Part shown: piece after piece, positions 51,301-59,217 of the stretch
Numbering within the stretch: position 1 is the first letter of the stretch
Layout: every line of letters starts with the position of its first letter
Origin: CAZDGK01 sp964505035
GTDB taxonomy: Bacteria > Patescibacteriota > Saccharimonadia > UBA4664
Direction of reading: 5' to 3'
DNA length: 64,000 bases
Assembly: GCA_964505035.1 (NCBI GenBank)
Contig: CAZDGK010000001.1
Location: 18,377-82,376, forward strand
Made by a program: the position numbers and the translations under genes
Notes under the pieces: model-generated
The model's input: only the letters and a program-made list of their open reading frames with translations
Told to the model about the DNA's origin: nothing
The model's database searches: none

Positions 51301-52308
51301 ATGACCAACTCCGATACCAAAGCCATCGATCAACTCGGCAAACTCCTAGCCGATGCCAAAACCGTCCTTATTCTCCAGCCCGAGAAACCAGACACCGACT
51401 CACTCTGCAGTGCCCTGGCCCTCGAGCATCTCCTCGGTGACCTGGGCAAAACCGTGCACATGTACTGCCAGGACGAGATGCCACCGTACATCAACTACTT
51501 CGAGGGCATCGATCGTATCACTGACGAGCTACCCAAGCAGTTTGACCTGACCATCCTGGTCGACACCGGCGGCGTTCAGCAGATCCAGCGCACCCTCGAA
51601 AAGCACCAGGGCCGCCTAGCCTCCAAGCCGTTTGTGATCATCGACCACCACGCCGAGCGCACACCACTACCCTTTGCCACAGTCGACGTTATTGATTCCA
51701 AGGCAGCTGCCACCGGCGAGCTGCTCGTCAAACTAGCCAAGCAGCTAGGCTGGTCCATCAACGCCGAAGCCGCTGGCCTGATCGTCGCCGCTATCATGTC
51801 CGACACGCTTGGTCTCACCACTCCCAGCACCCAAGCCGCCACCGTCCACACGGTCGCCGACATGGTTGATGCCGGCGCCAATCTCTATGCCATCAACACC
51901 GCCCGCCTCGAAGCCGGAGCGCTCGAGCAAGACGTCTTCGCGCTCAAAGGCCGCCTACTCCAGCAAGTTGAGTTCCTGCTCGACGGCCGGCTGGCCCTGC
52001 TCACGGTCGACCCCGCCACGCTCAAAGAGTTTGCCAAGCGCTATGATCCATCAGCCCTCGTCGTCTACGACATGCAGCATGTGCGCGGTGTTGAGCTAGC
52101 CGTCGTCATCCGCGACTACCACCCCAAGATCAAGCTGTCATTGCGCGCCAATTCGCCGATCGCCGCCCCCGTCGCCGCCATCTTCGGCGGTGGTGGCCAC
52201 CCCCAGGCCTCGGGCGCCACCATCGAGTCTGGTGACGCCGCCGACGTCCGCGCCAAGCTCATCGAAGCTACCAAAGCCCAGCTTGACGCCAAGGCCGCCG
52301 GTCAATAA
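51301..52308 (+). CDS. DHH/DHHA1 phosphoesterase (NrnA-like)
   Basis: A 335-residue protein: 'EKPDTDSLCSALAL' (D-x-D-S), 'VDTGG', 'IIDHHAERT' (DHH motif) and the DHHA1 end 'AIFGGGGHPQASGATIE'. Relatives are NrnA nanoRNase/pAp phosphatases; c-di-AMP hydrolysis is another option. ATG 51301 follows TATCAT (51289-51294) by 6 bases and has no ribosome site, so it is leaderless. Confidence 0.88.
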   Translation: MTNSDTKAIDQLGKLLADAKTVLILQPEKPDTDSLCSALALEHLLGDLGKTVHMYCQDEMPPYINYFEGIDRITDELPKQFDLTILVDTGGVQQIQRTLEKHQGRLASKPFVIIDHHAERTPLPFATVDVIDSKAAATGELLVKLAKQLGWSINAEAAGLIVAAIMSDTLGLTTPSTQAATVHTVADMVDAGANLYAINTARLEAGALEQDVFALKGRLLQQVEFLLDGRLALLTVDPATLKEFAKRYDPSALVVYDMQHVRGVELAVVIRDYHPKIKLSLRANSPIAAPVAAIFGGGGHPQASGATIESGDAADVRAKLIEATKAQLDAKAAGQ

Positions 52309-52318
52309 ACTCGTAGCC

Positions 52319-52366
52319 ATGACCACTCGCACTCCCCACACCCTCTGCTGCCGCACCTGTACCTAG
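52319..52366 (+). CDS. Leaderless 15-residue leader peptide with Cys-Cys-x-x-Cys
   Basis: ATG 52319 lies 7 bases after TAAACT (52306-52311, overlapping the DHH stop). The frame encodes MTTRTPHTLCCRTCT and ends at TAG 52364-52366, directly before the antiterminator strand. Cys codons at 52346-52351 and 52358-52360 would stall a ribosome when cysteinyl-tRNA is scarce. I infer it is the sensing part of an attenuator. Confidence 0.65.
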   Translation: MTTRTPHTLCCRTCT

Positions 52367-52415
52367 GTGAGGCTGGTTTTTGCATTCCAAATCTGGCCTC
52401 ACCGGCCAGTTTTTT
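52354..52415 (+). promoter_or_regulatory. Putative cysteine-responsive transcription attenuator
   Basis: Three mutually exclusive hairpins: 1:2 CACCT/AGGTG (52354-52358 region with 52365-52369, covering the last Cys codon and the stop); 2:3 GGTGAGGC (52366-52373) with GCCTCACC (52396-52403), 8 perfect pairs; 3:4 CTGGCC (52393-52398) with GGCCAG (52404-52409) followed by six T, a terminator. Stalling at the Cys codons frees strand 2 to form 2:3 and blocks termination, as in trp-type attenuation. Confidence 0.7.
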
Positions 52416-52448
52416 GTTTGCACCAACCAACCCACAAGGACCCTCACC

Positions 52449-53042
52449 ATGAACATCGCTTTCTTCACCGCCCATCCCGACGACCACGAGATGATGCTGG
52501 CCTACCAAACCCTGGAGCTCCAGTCCCGGCCCGACACCACCCTCTACGCCTACATCGCGACCAATGGCGAAGCCAGCACCCTAGGCCACCCCGCCTTCGT
52601 GCGTTCCGGCCAGCGCCGCCACGAATCAGCCGCCGGCCTAGCTGCCCTTGGCATTAGATCAGGCCACATCCACCACGCCGGCCTGCCAGACGGTCGTTTG
52701 ACCGACGAAGCCACCTTTACCCAGCTCGGCGGCAGCATCAGGCATTTCATCGAACACCACCAAATCACTCAGGCCGTCACACTCGGAGCCAATGGGGGAG
52801 ATTACCACCCAGACCATATCGCGGTCCACCAAGCCGTCGCCGGCCAAAAGCTCCCCATTCTGGCCCTCAACGCCGCTCATACTGGCCAGCTTGCGATTAC
52901 CCCGACTATCAGCCAGCGCCTAGCCAAGCTCACCGCCCTGTCGCATCACCGCAGCCAATTCCCCGAGCCGTCTCGCATTGGCCCGCCGTGGGAACGCTTT
53001 TTAGCTGCCGAAACCTACGACCATATTCTAAATGCGCTATAG
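52449..53042 (+). CDS. PIG-L/LmbE family deacetylase
   Basis: A 197-residue zinc deacetylase-type protein: 'FFTAHPDDHEMML' (A-H-P-D-D-x-E) and 'GGDYHPDHIAVHQAV' supply the metal and catalytic residues. Family members deacetylate GlcNAc groups in MshB, BshB, GPI synthesis and antibiotics. ATG 52449 has AAGGA about 8 bases upstream. It is the first gene after the cysteine attenuator, and the stop codon forms part of the next gene's -10 box. Confidence 0.85.
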   Translation: MNIAFFTAHPDDHEMMLAYQTLELQSRPDTTLYAYIATNGEASTLGHPAFVRSGQRRHESAAGLAALGIRSGHIHHAGLPDGRLTDEATFTQLGGSIRHFIEHHQITQAVTLGANGGDYHPDHIAVHQAVAGQKLPILALNAAHTGQLAITPTISQRLAKLTALSHHRSQFPEPSRIGPPWERFLAAETYDHILNAL

Positions 53043-53050
53043 TTAGTCAC

Positions 53051-53422
53051 ATGAAGCCGTCGCGCCGCCAGATTGTGATAGCCATTTGCGCTTCTCTAGT
53101 ATTGCTAGTGTGCGGGTCGGTGGCCGCTTGGTACTGGCACGAGCAAAGCCTCGGCCCCGACACCTCCTTTTCTGGCCAAGGCTGCCAGTCCAAGCTCGTG
53201 CCCAGCGTCATTGTCGTCACCTACAAACCAGGCACCAGCGCCGCCCAGATAGAACCCATCCTCAAATCCGTCGGTACCATTACCGACAACCTGTCCGACA
53301 TCCACACCTACGTCATCAAAGTCAAAACCGGCCAGGAAGACACCGCCATCGCCACGCTCAAGACCCATCCCGAAATTTCCACCGCTACTCGTGACCAAAC
53401 CGCCTGCCCTTTAAGCAAATAA
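53051..53422 (+). CDS. Membrane-anchored subtilisin-propeptide-like (I9-like) domain
   Basis: A 123-residue protein: one N-terminal transmembrane helix, then 'PSVIVVTYKPGTSAAQIEPILKSVG' and 'TYVIKVKTGQEDTAIATLKTHPEI', the beta-alpha-beta pattern of peptidase inhibitor I9 domains, but with no protease attached. It may inhibit or chaperone a subtilase, or be unrelated. ATG 53051 follows TATAGT (53038-53043) by 7 bases: leaderless. Confidence 0.6.
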   Translation: MKPSRRQIVIAICASLVLLVCGSVAAWYWHEQSLGPDTSFSGQGCQSKLVPSVIVVTYKPGTSAAQIEPILKSVGTITDNLSDIHTYVIKVKTGQEDTAIATLKTHPEISTATRDQTACPLSK

Positions 53423-53440
53423 CCCGGATATACCTGCACC

Positions 53441-54841
53441 ATGCGTCTCCATAACACCCTCACCCGTCAAACCGAAGAGCTCAAACCCATTAAACCAGGA
53501 GAGGTTAGCCTCTACACCTGTGGCTTTACCGTCTACGACTATGCCCATATTGGCAATGCCTTTGCCTATCTAGCCTGGGACAACTTGCGCCGTGCGCTGG
53601 AGCTAAGTGGCTACAAGGTTCGCCATGTCATGAACATTACCGACGTCGGCCACCTGGTATCTGATGCCGACGAGGGCGAGGACAAACTCGAAAAAGGCGC
53701 CAAGCGGGCCGGCAAAACCGTTTGGGACATCGCCGAGCATTACACCGAAGCCTTCAAACAAGACATGCTGGCACTCAACATCTTGCCGCCCAACGCCTAC
53801 ACCGACCCCAAACGCCACGATCACTACGCCCGTGCCACCGACTTCATCCCCCAGCAAATCGAGCTCGTCCAGCGCCTATTTGACCATGGCTTTGTCTACC
53901 AAACTGAGCAAGCCATCTACTTTGACGTCACCAAGCTGCCCAGTTACGGCGAGCTGAGTGGCCAAAAATTGACCGACAAAGAAGTGGCGGTCCGCGACGA
54001 AGTAGTGTCCGACCCCAGCAAGCACCACCCGTACGACTTTGCCGTCTGGTTCTTCACCGTTGGCCACTACGCCGACCACACCATGCACTGGCCGTCGCCT
54101 TGGGGCGAAGGCTTCCCAGGCTGGCATCTGGAGTGCTCAGCCATTATCCATGCCACTCTAAACGACCCCATCGACATCCACACCGGCGGCATTGACCATA
54201 TTGGCACCCACCACACCAATGAAATGGCCCAAACCGAAGCCGCTTTTGGCCACCGGCTGGCCAATAACTGGCTGCACAACAACTTCATGCTAGTCGACGG
54301 CGGCAAAATGAGTAAATCCAAGCAAAACTTTTACACGCTACGAGACCTCACCGACAAGGGCTTCAGCCCCTTGGCTTACCGGTTGCTACTCCTGCAATCG
54401 CACTACCGCACACCGCTCAACTTTACCTGGGAATCGCTCGAAGCCGCGCAAAACACCCTGCTCAATCTGCATGCCTGGGCCGACCAAACTCACCAAGGCG
54501 AGTCCGGCGGCCTCCCGGCCGGATGGGACCAGCCAGTCATTACCGCCCTGGCCAACGATCTTGACACCGCCACCGGACTAGCCCATGTGTTCGAGCTAAG
54601 TAGCCAGCACACGCCTACCCAAGCCGACCTCAAGCAGCTCGATAATATCTTTGGTCTCAGCCTAGCCAACCGGTCCGATATCACCGCCGCCCAAAAGCGG
54701 CTGATCGCCGACCGTGAGGCCGCCCGGGTCGCCAAAGATTGGGCCAAATCCGACGCCCTCCGTGACACCCTCCGCCAGGAGCATCAGCTCGACATCGACG
54801 ACACCCCGGCCGGCCCGCGCTGGCGCCGCACCGCCATCTAG
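53441..54841 (+). CDS. cysS: Cysteinyl-tRNA synthetase
   Basis: A 466-residue class I synthetase: 'YTCGFTVYDYAHIGNA' (zinc Cys and HIGH-like HIGN), 'GWHLECSAI' (zinc Cys), 'GGIDHIGTHHTNE', KMSKS in 'GGKMSKSKQNF', and 'AKDWAKSDALRDTL' near the end. The insert 'DVGHLVSDADEGEDKLEKGA' is a variant common in CPR. ATG 53441 follows TATACC (53429-53434) by 6 bases; upstream read-through from the attenuated promoter is also possible. Confidence 0.95.
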   Translation: MRLHNTLTRQTEELKPIKPGEVSLYTCGFTVYDYAHIGNAFAYLAWDNLRRALELSGYKVRHVMNITDVGHLVSDADEGEDKLEKGAKRAGKTVWDIAEHYTEAFKQDMLALNILPPNAYTDPKRHDHYARATDFIPQQIELVQRLFDHGFVYQTEQAIYFDVTKLPSYGELSGQKLTDKEVAVRDEVVSDPSKHHPYDFAVWFFTVGHYADHTMHWPSPWGEGFPGWHLECSAIIHATLNDPIDIHTGGIDHIGTHHTNEMAQTEAAFGHRLANNWLHNNFMLVDGGKMSKSKQNFYTLRDLTDKGFSPLAYRLLLLQSHYRTPLNFTWESLEAAQNTLLNLHAWADQTHQGESGGLPAGWDQPVITALANDLDTATGLAHVFELSSQHTPTQADLKQLDNIFGLSLANRSDITAAQKRLIADREAARVAKDWAKSDALRDTLRQEHQLDIDDTPAGPRWRRTAI

Positions 54842-54853
54842 CCGGACAGAAAG

Positions 54854-54895
54854 AGCCCTCAGCGCGACCATCACATGGTCACACTGAGGGCTTTT
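54854..54895. terminator. Terminator of cysS (bidirectional)
   Basis: AGCCCTCAG...CTGAGGGCT with an inner ACCAT/ATGGT hairpin, followed by TTTTG on the plus strand and by CTTTCT on the minus strand. It also contains the end of the CHC2 gene. Confidence 0.8.
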
Positions 54896-55184
54896 GCATC
54901 AACGGCTCGAGGAGCCGCTTCAGGTCGCGGACAGTCCGCAGCGGCCGATGACGGTACCAGGTAGACAACCACTGCACATAGTCCACGATGTCGCCAGTGG
55001 CGCCGCAGCCTAGGCACAGGTAGCGCCCGTCCGGCCACAGCCGGCACGACGGCGTTAGCTCATCGTGGACGGGGCACATGACGTACTTGCCATGCCGGGA
55101 TTGCACGCCCAGCGCCGCCAGCACATCCGCCCAAGCCACCGTCTGGCGAACTCGCGCGCAATATCGCTTGTTAACCTTTAGCAC
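54879..55184 (-). CDS. Stand-alone CHC2 zinc-finger protein (primase N-domain-like)
   Basis: A 101-residue protein: 'CPVHDELTPSCRLWPDGRYLCLGCGATGDIVDYVQ' has the C-x2-H...C-x2-C zinc module and the following helix of DnaG. There is no Toprim core, so it is not a full primase. Such domains occur in phage, plasmid and transposon replication proteins. GTG 55184 has GAGGTGA 4 bases upstream. Confidence 0.8.
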   Translation of the reverse strand: MLKVNKRYCARVRQTVAWADVLAALGVQSRHGKYVMCPVHDELTPSCRLWPDGRYLCLGCGATGDIVDYVQWLSTWYRHRPLRTVRDLKRLLEPLMQKPSV

Positions 55185-55345
55185 GTTTCACCTCGCTTTG
55201 GTGAATCGTTGGCTGGTCCCGGTGCGGTCTTGCTGCCCGCGCCCGCACCGGATCGACTCAAGGCCTGCCTCGCGGATCGGTATTGACCTCGGTCCCACTG
55301 CAAGGCTCCAGTCACCGCCGTAGCGGCTCAGCGTCGCCTTGCCGA
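55185..55345 (-). promoter_or_regulatory. Long structured 5' leader of the CHC2 gene
   Basis: An extended -10 (TGC-CATAAT on the minus strand, at about 55348-55356) gives a leader of about 155 bases. It holds a 9-base-pair hairpin, CCGGTGCGG/CCGCACCGG (55218-55250), and other pairable GC-rich segments. I do not match it to a known riboswitch. Confidence 0.4.
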
Positions 55346-55376
55346 GCATTATGGCACACATTCAGATACAAATTCA

Positions 55377-55404
55377 CCCCCGGACGCGAATACGCATCCG
55401 GGGG
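55377..55404 (-). terminator. Terminator-like hairpin after the P450 gene
   Basis: CCCCCGGA/TCCGGGGG with inner pairs; weak T tail on the minus strand. Confidence 0.5.
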
Positions 55405-55411
55405 CAGGGAA

Positions 55412-56608
55412 TTAGCCGACCAGCAACTGGTCCCACCGCAGGTATTCACCCGGCGGGATCGAAGCCTGCAGCAGCTCCGGGTTCAGCTCCATCAGCTGGT
55501 GCAAGAACTCCGTCGCCACCGCGGTGCTCAGGTCTTGGCCCGGACACCGCCGGCTGCCACGACCAAACGTGAACCACGGCTTGCCGGGCAATGGCCGGCG
55601 GCCGGGCCGGAACACGTCGGGGTCCTGGCCGATCCAGAGCGGATCGCGATTGGCACTGGTCCAGCAGGCGTACACGAACATGTACGGCAGCAGGGGCCGG
55701 CCGGCTAGCCACATCGGCCAGCGCACCCGGTGCGGTCTGCCCAGGCCCGATCCGTAGAACCGGCCGGACTCAGAGTAGATCGCAAAGCCCTCACGAAACC
55801 AGTTGGGGCCCAGCAGTTTGACACGCCAGGCGTCGTACTCAGCCGGATCCAAATGGGTCCGCATCAGCGCATACGCCATCGCAATAGCAAACGACGATGT
55901 CTGCGTACCGGACAGGAACAGGAAGAACAACATTCCGAGCTTCTGGATATCCACCAGACGCTCCGACCGCAGCAAGCGGTCGACCGGCATGTCCAGTGCC
56001 ACACTCAACCGAGTCTCGATGTAGTCCCAGAAGAACTGGTTCATGTCGAACTGCGGCTTGAGCAGGAGCGGCGGAGTCAGACTAAATTCGTCCAGCCACC
56101 GGAAGAACATGCGCATGTGCTCATCGCTCAGGAGGTATGGATCCTCAATGCCAAGCAACGTGCACATCACGAGGTATGTCACCTTGTCGGTTACCCGCGC
56201 CAGGTTGAACACACCTGATTGCTCAGCCAAGCACTGCCGCACAATGTCGGCGATCTTTGGCTTGAGCCCCGTCGTGTTGATGGCCTCCGGAGAGACCATC
56301 TCGACCGCCAGGCCGCGCAGGAGATCCAGCTCCTCGCCCGGCCCCTTGGCCGACGGTCCGCGCATTACCAGGTGATCCTTGTCGATATTCGGCTTCTTGA
56401 AGCCGGGGATCGCCTCGCGCGTGACAGGCCGCAGCACTCGGTGCTCCGACCAGTCCATTACCCAGGCCACCTTCTTGGCGCTGTAGACGCACTCCATGGC
56501 CGTGGGACCCATCTTGACGTAATGTGACTTACGTCTCGGATCGAGCTTGCCTTCGTACGGCGCTGCCAGCGCCGCCCGCAGCTCATCCAGTGATGCAGCT
56601 TGGATCAT
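55412..56608 (-). CDS. Cytochrome P450
   Basis: A 398-residue protein. The heme loop 'FTFGRGSRRCPGQDLS' matches F-x-x-G-x-R-x-C-x-G with Cys as heme ligand; an E-x-x-R-like 'ESGR' and 'ANRDPLWIGQDPDVFRPGR' fit the K-helix and meander. The I-helix 'FLSGTQTSSFAIAMA' lacks the usual acidic residue before Thr, so oxygen activation may differ (peroxygenase or non-monooxygenase use). ATG 56608 has AAGGGA 6 bases upstream; extended -10 TGG-TATAGT about 75 bases upstream. No ferredoxin or reductase gene is adjacent. P450s are rare in CPR, so transfer is likely. Confidence 0.88.
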   Translation of the reverse strand: MIQAASLDELRAALAAPYEGKLDPRRKSHYVKMGPTAMECVYSAKKVAWVMDWSEHRVLRPVTREAIPGFKKPNIDKDHLVMRGPSAKGPGEELDLLRGLAVEMVSPEAINTTGLKPKIADIVRQCLAEQSGVFNLARVTDKVTYLVMCTLLGIEDPYLLSDEHMRMFFRWLDEFSLTPPLLLKPQFDMNQFFWDYIETRLSVALDMPVDRLLRSERLVDIQKLGMLFFLFLSGTQTSSFAIAMAYALMRTHLDPAEYDAWRVKLLGPNWFREGFAIYSESGRFYGSGLGRPHRVRWPMWLAGRPLLPYMFVYACWTSANRDPLWIGQDPDVFRPGRRPLPGKPWFTFGRGSRRCPGQDLSTAVATEFLHQLMELNPELLQASIPPGEYLRWDQLLVG

Positions 56609-56700
56609 TACCGATCCCTTCAGCGGTTCGATGGGGTATTGCTTCCTACCGCACCAGATGGTGCCGCAAGACGCCTGCACTATACCAGACGTCTTAGTAA

Positions 56701-57264
56701 TTAGCTAGCGCACACTGGGCACTGGCTCGGCGCATACGACAACATCGGCTCCTCCACCAAAAAATGTGGCGTCACCCCGGAGGCATACTCGGGCCGTAGC
56801 TCACCCCGCCGCCAAATCGCCAGGGCGTGGATGTCCTGCCGCTCCGGCTCAAGCAATCGCACCACCCCGGCTACCGAGCTCAGAGTAGTCACAATGTCTT
56901 CATAAATCCGCGGGCTCTTGGCGTCCAGCGCCAGCTCGCGGTCGGCCTCGCTCGCAAACCGGAAATCTTGCTTCGCCCCGCCCGGCACCCGCTCCAGTTG
57001 CACCACCGGCAGTCCCAGCCATTCCGGGCCGCCCAGCCGGTCGGCCAGATATTGGCCGCCGCGGGGCACTCCCAGTAGCACATCAGCCGGCGGCAAACCG
57101 TCCGCCCGGGCCAACCCCGCCAACACTACCGCCAATGGCTCCGGATGCTCCCATAGGTAGTCGGCGTCAAGCTTGCGCACCGCATGGTCGCCAGCCGCAA
57201 ACACAAAGTGCCCCTCCCGCAGCATCCCGCTCGCCAATACCGCCTGTCGTATTGCTTGGCTCAT
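56701..57264 (-). CDS. Phosphoribosyltransferase-fold protein (PyrE-like)
   Basis: A 187-residue protein: 'DVLLGVPRGGQYLADRLG' and the PRPP-type segment 'SPRIYEDIVTTLSSVAGVVRLL' correspond to orotate-phosphoribosyltransferase-like folds. It ends in 'CPVCAS', a possible metal or redox pair. The first acidic residue of the PRPP loop is missing ('YED' rather than 'VED-D'), so activity is uncertain. GTG 57267 is an alternative start. Confidence 0.7.
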   Translation of the reverse strand: MSQAIRQAVLASGMLREGHFVFAAGDHAVRKLDADYLWEHPEPLAVVLAGLARADGLPPADVLLGVPRGGQYLADRLGGPEWLGLPVVQLERVPGGAKQDFRFASEADRELALDAKSPRIYEDIVTTLSSVAGVVRLLEPERQDIHALAIWRRGELRPEYASGVTPHFLVEEPMLSYAPSQCPVCAS

Positions 57265-57291
57265 CACAGCCTATGCTACACTAGTCTGCGT

Positions 57292-59070
57292 ATGAATGAC
57301 ATTCTCAAGATTATTCGCTACTCCTGGAGCCTCAAGCGCTACTACATCATCACGATCATCTTCGTGGTGGTCGTCTCGCTGCTCAACCAAGCCACGCCCT
57401 TCTTCCTGAAGTTCATCGTGGACGCGCTGGTGCGGCTAAGCCACGGCCAGTCGGTTGCCATGAGCTATATCTGGTGGCTACTCATTGGCATTCTGCTCGT
57501 CAATGTCGCCCTGACCATCATTTCCAATATCCAAGGCTTCTACGGCGATATCCTCGGCGCCAAGCTCAACACCCTGCTCAGTCAGCGCTACTACAATCAC
57601 ATCCTGCGCCTGCCCCTCGAGTACTACGACAATCAAGTCGCCGGCCGCATCAGCAGCCGCCTCGAGCGCAGCATCGTCACCATTAGCCAGCTCATGAACA
57701 ACTTCGCCAACAACTTCGTAGGCTTCTTCCTCACGAGCGCGGTCACACTCGTGATCCTAGCGTTTTATGCCTGGCCAGTCGCCCTACTGCTCGGCTTCCT
57801 CTTCCCGTTCTATATCTGGCTCACCACACTCTCCAGTGCCTCGTGGCAGAAGCGCCAGCAGCCCATCAATCAGGATACCGACGTCAACCAAGGCCGTTTC
57901 GTCGAAAGCGTCAGCCAGATCCGGGTAGTCAAAAGCTTCGTCCAGGAGGCCACCGAACGGGCCTTCTTCGCCGGCAAGCGCCGCGACATCGAAGCCGGCA
58001 CCCGGGCCCAGTCATCAGAGTGGCATTGGTTTGACATCGCCCGCCGGCTAGGTCTCAACTTGGTGTTCTTCGGCATCTACGCCTACATCGTCATCGAGAC
58101 CTTCCATGGCCGCTACGGCCTGGGCGACCTCACGTTGCTGCTCCAACTCGTCACGCAGGCCCAGTTCCCGCTATTTGCCAGCTCATTTATCGTCGACGCC
58201 ATCCAGCGCGCCCGGTCTGGCAGCCGTGATTTCTTTGAGGTCATGGAGACCGAGCCCAGCATCGCCGATGCCGATGCCGCGACGCCGCTTCGGATCACCG
58301 AAGGCCGTGTCGAGTTCCGGGACATCCAGTTTGCCTACGGCGACGGCAAGGAAGTGCTGCGCGGCGTCAGCTTCACCGTCGAACCCGGCACCAAGCTCGC
58401 GCTGGTAGGGGAGAGTGGCGAGGGCAAAACCACCATCTCCAACTTGCTCTTGCGTTTCTACACCCTCACTGGCGGCCAAATCCTCATCGACGGCCAGGAC
58501 GTCACCCATGTCACCCAGGACTCATTGCGCCAAAACATCGGTGTCGTTTTCCAGGAGCCGGCTCTCTTTAGCGGTACCGTTCGCGACAACATCGCCTACA
58601 GCCTGCCTGGAGCCTCCCTCGCCAAGATCAAGGCTGCCGCCACGGCCGCCAATGCCATTGGTTTCATCGATAAGCTACCTCAGGGCTTCGATACCGAGAT
58701 CGGCGAGCGTGGCGTCAAGCTCAGCGGCGGCCAGAAGCAACGCCTAGCTATCGCCCGCGCCATTCTCAAGGACGCTCCCATCCTCATCCTCGACGAAGCC
58801 ACTTCCAGCCTCGACTCCAAAGCCGAGCACGAGGTCCAGGCCGCCCTCCAGGAGCTCATGCACGGCCGCACCACCCTCATCATCGCTCACCGCCTGTCCA
58901 CCATCGCCTCAGTAGACATCATCGTCGGCCTTCGTGGCGGCCAGGTCATCGAGCAGGGACCGCCGGCCAAACTAGCCACCGGTCACGGCATCTACGCCGA
59001 GCTGCTGGAACTCCAGCGACCCACCGCCGCCAATAAAGCCAAGCTCAAGCGCTACGACCTCGCAAGCTAA
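57292..59070 (+). CDS. ABC exporter, fused membrane and ATPase domains
   Basis: A 592-residue half-transporter: six helices in residues 1-320, then the nucleotide-binding domain with Walker A 'GESGEGKTTISNLLLRF', signature 'KLSGGQKQRLAIARAIL', Walker B 'ILILDEATSSLD' and switch His in 'IIAHRLST'. It would work as a homodimer exporting lipid, peptide or drug. ATG 57292 lies 9 bases after an extended -10 (TGC-TACACT, 57274-57282), with no ribosome site. Confidence 0.92.
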   Translation: MNDILKIIRYSWSLKRYYIITIIFVVVVSLLNQATPFFLKFIVDALVRLSHGQSVAMSYIWWLLIGILLVNVALTIISNIQGFYGDILGAKLNTLLSQRYYNHILRLPLEYYDNQVAGRISSRLERSIVTISQLMNNFANNFVGFFLTSAVTLVILAFYAWPVALLLGFLFPFYIWLTTLSSASWQKRQQPINQDTDVNQGRFVESVSQIRVVKSFVQEATERAFFAGKRRDIEAGTRAQSSEWHWFDIARRLGLNLVFFGIYAYIVIETFHGRYGLGDLTLLLQLVTQAQFPLFASSFIVDAIQRARSGSRDFFEVMETEPSIADADAATPLRITEGRVEFRDIQFAYGDGKEVLRGVSFTVEPGTKLALVGESGEGKTTISNLLLRFYTLTGGQILIDGQDVTHVTQDSLRQNIGVVFQEPALFSGTVRDNIAYSLPGASLAKIKAAATAANAIGFIDKLPQGFDTEIGERGVKLSGGQKQRLAIARAILKDAPILILDEATSSLDSKAEHEVQAALQELMHGRTTLIIAHRLSTIASVDIIVGLRGGQVIEQGPPAKLATGHGIYAELLELQRPTAANKAKLKRYDLAS

Positions 59071-59217
59071 TCTGACCACAGCCACAAGTGCGAAAATCAT
59101 TCGCCAAGTTGTGCTAAAAGTTGTAAGAAGTATCCAAGTTTCTATAACTTCTCACAATATAAACTGCTAAGCACGCGGTAGCACACCAAGCAACAATGCG
59201 CACAGTTGGAGGGCCGG

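Noticed and set aside
53441..54841. MshC (cysteine ligase of mycothiol synthesis) instead of CysRS
   Set aside because: Full length, KMSKS loop, C-terminal anticodon-binding region and CPR-type insert all fit CysRS.
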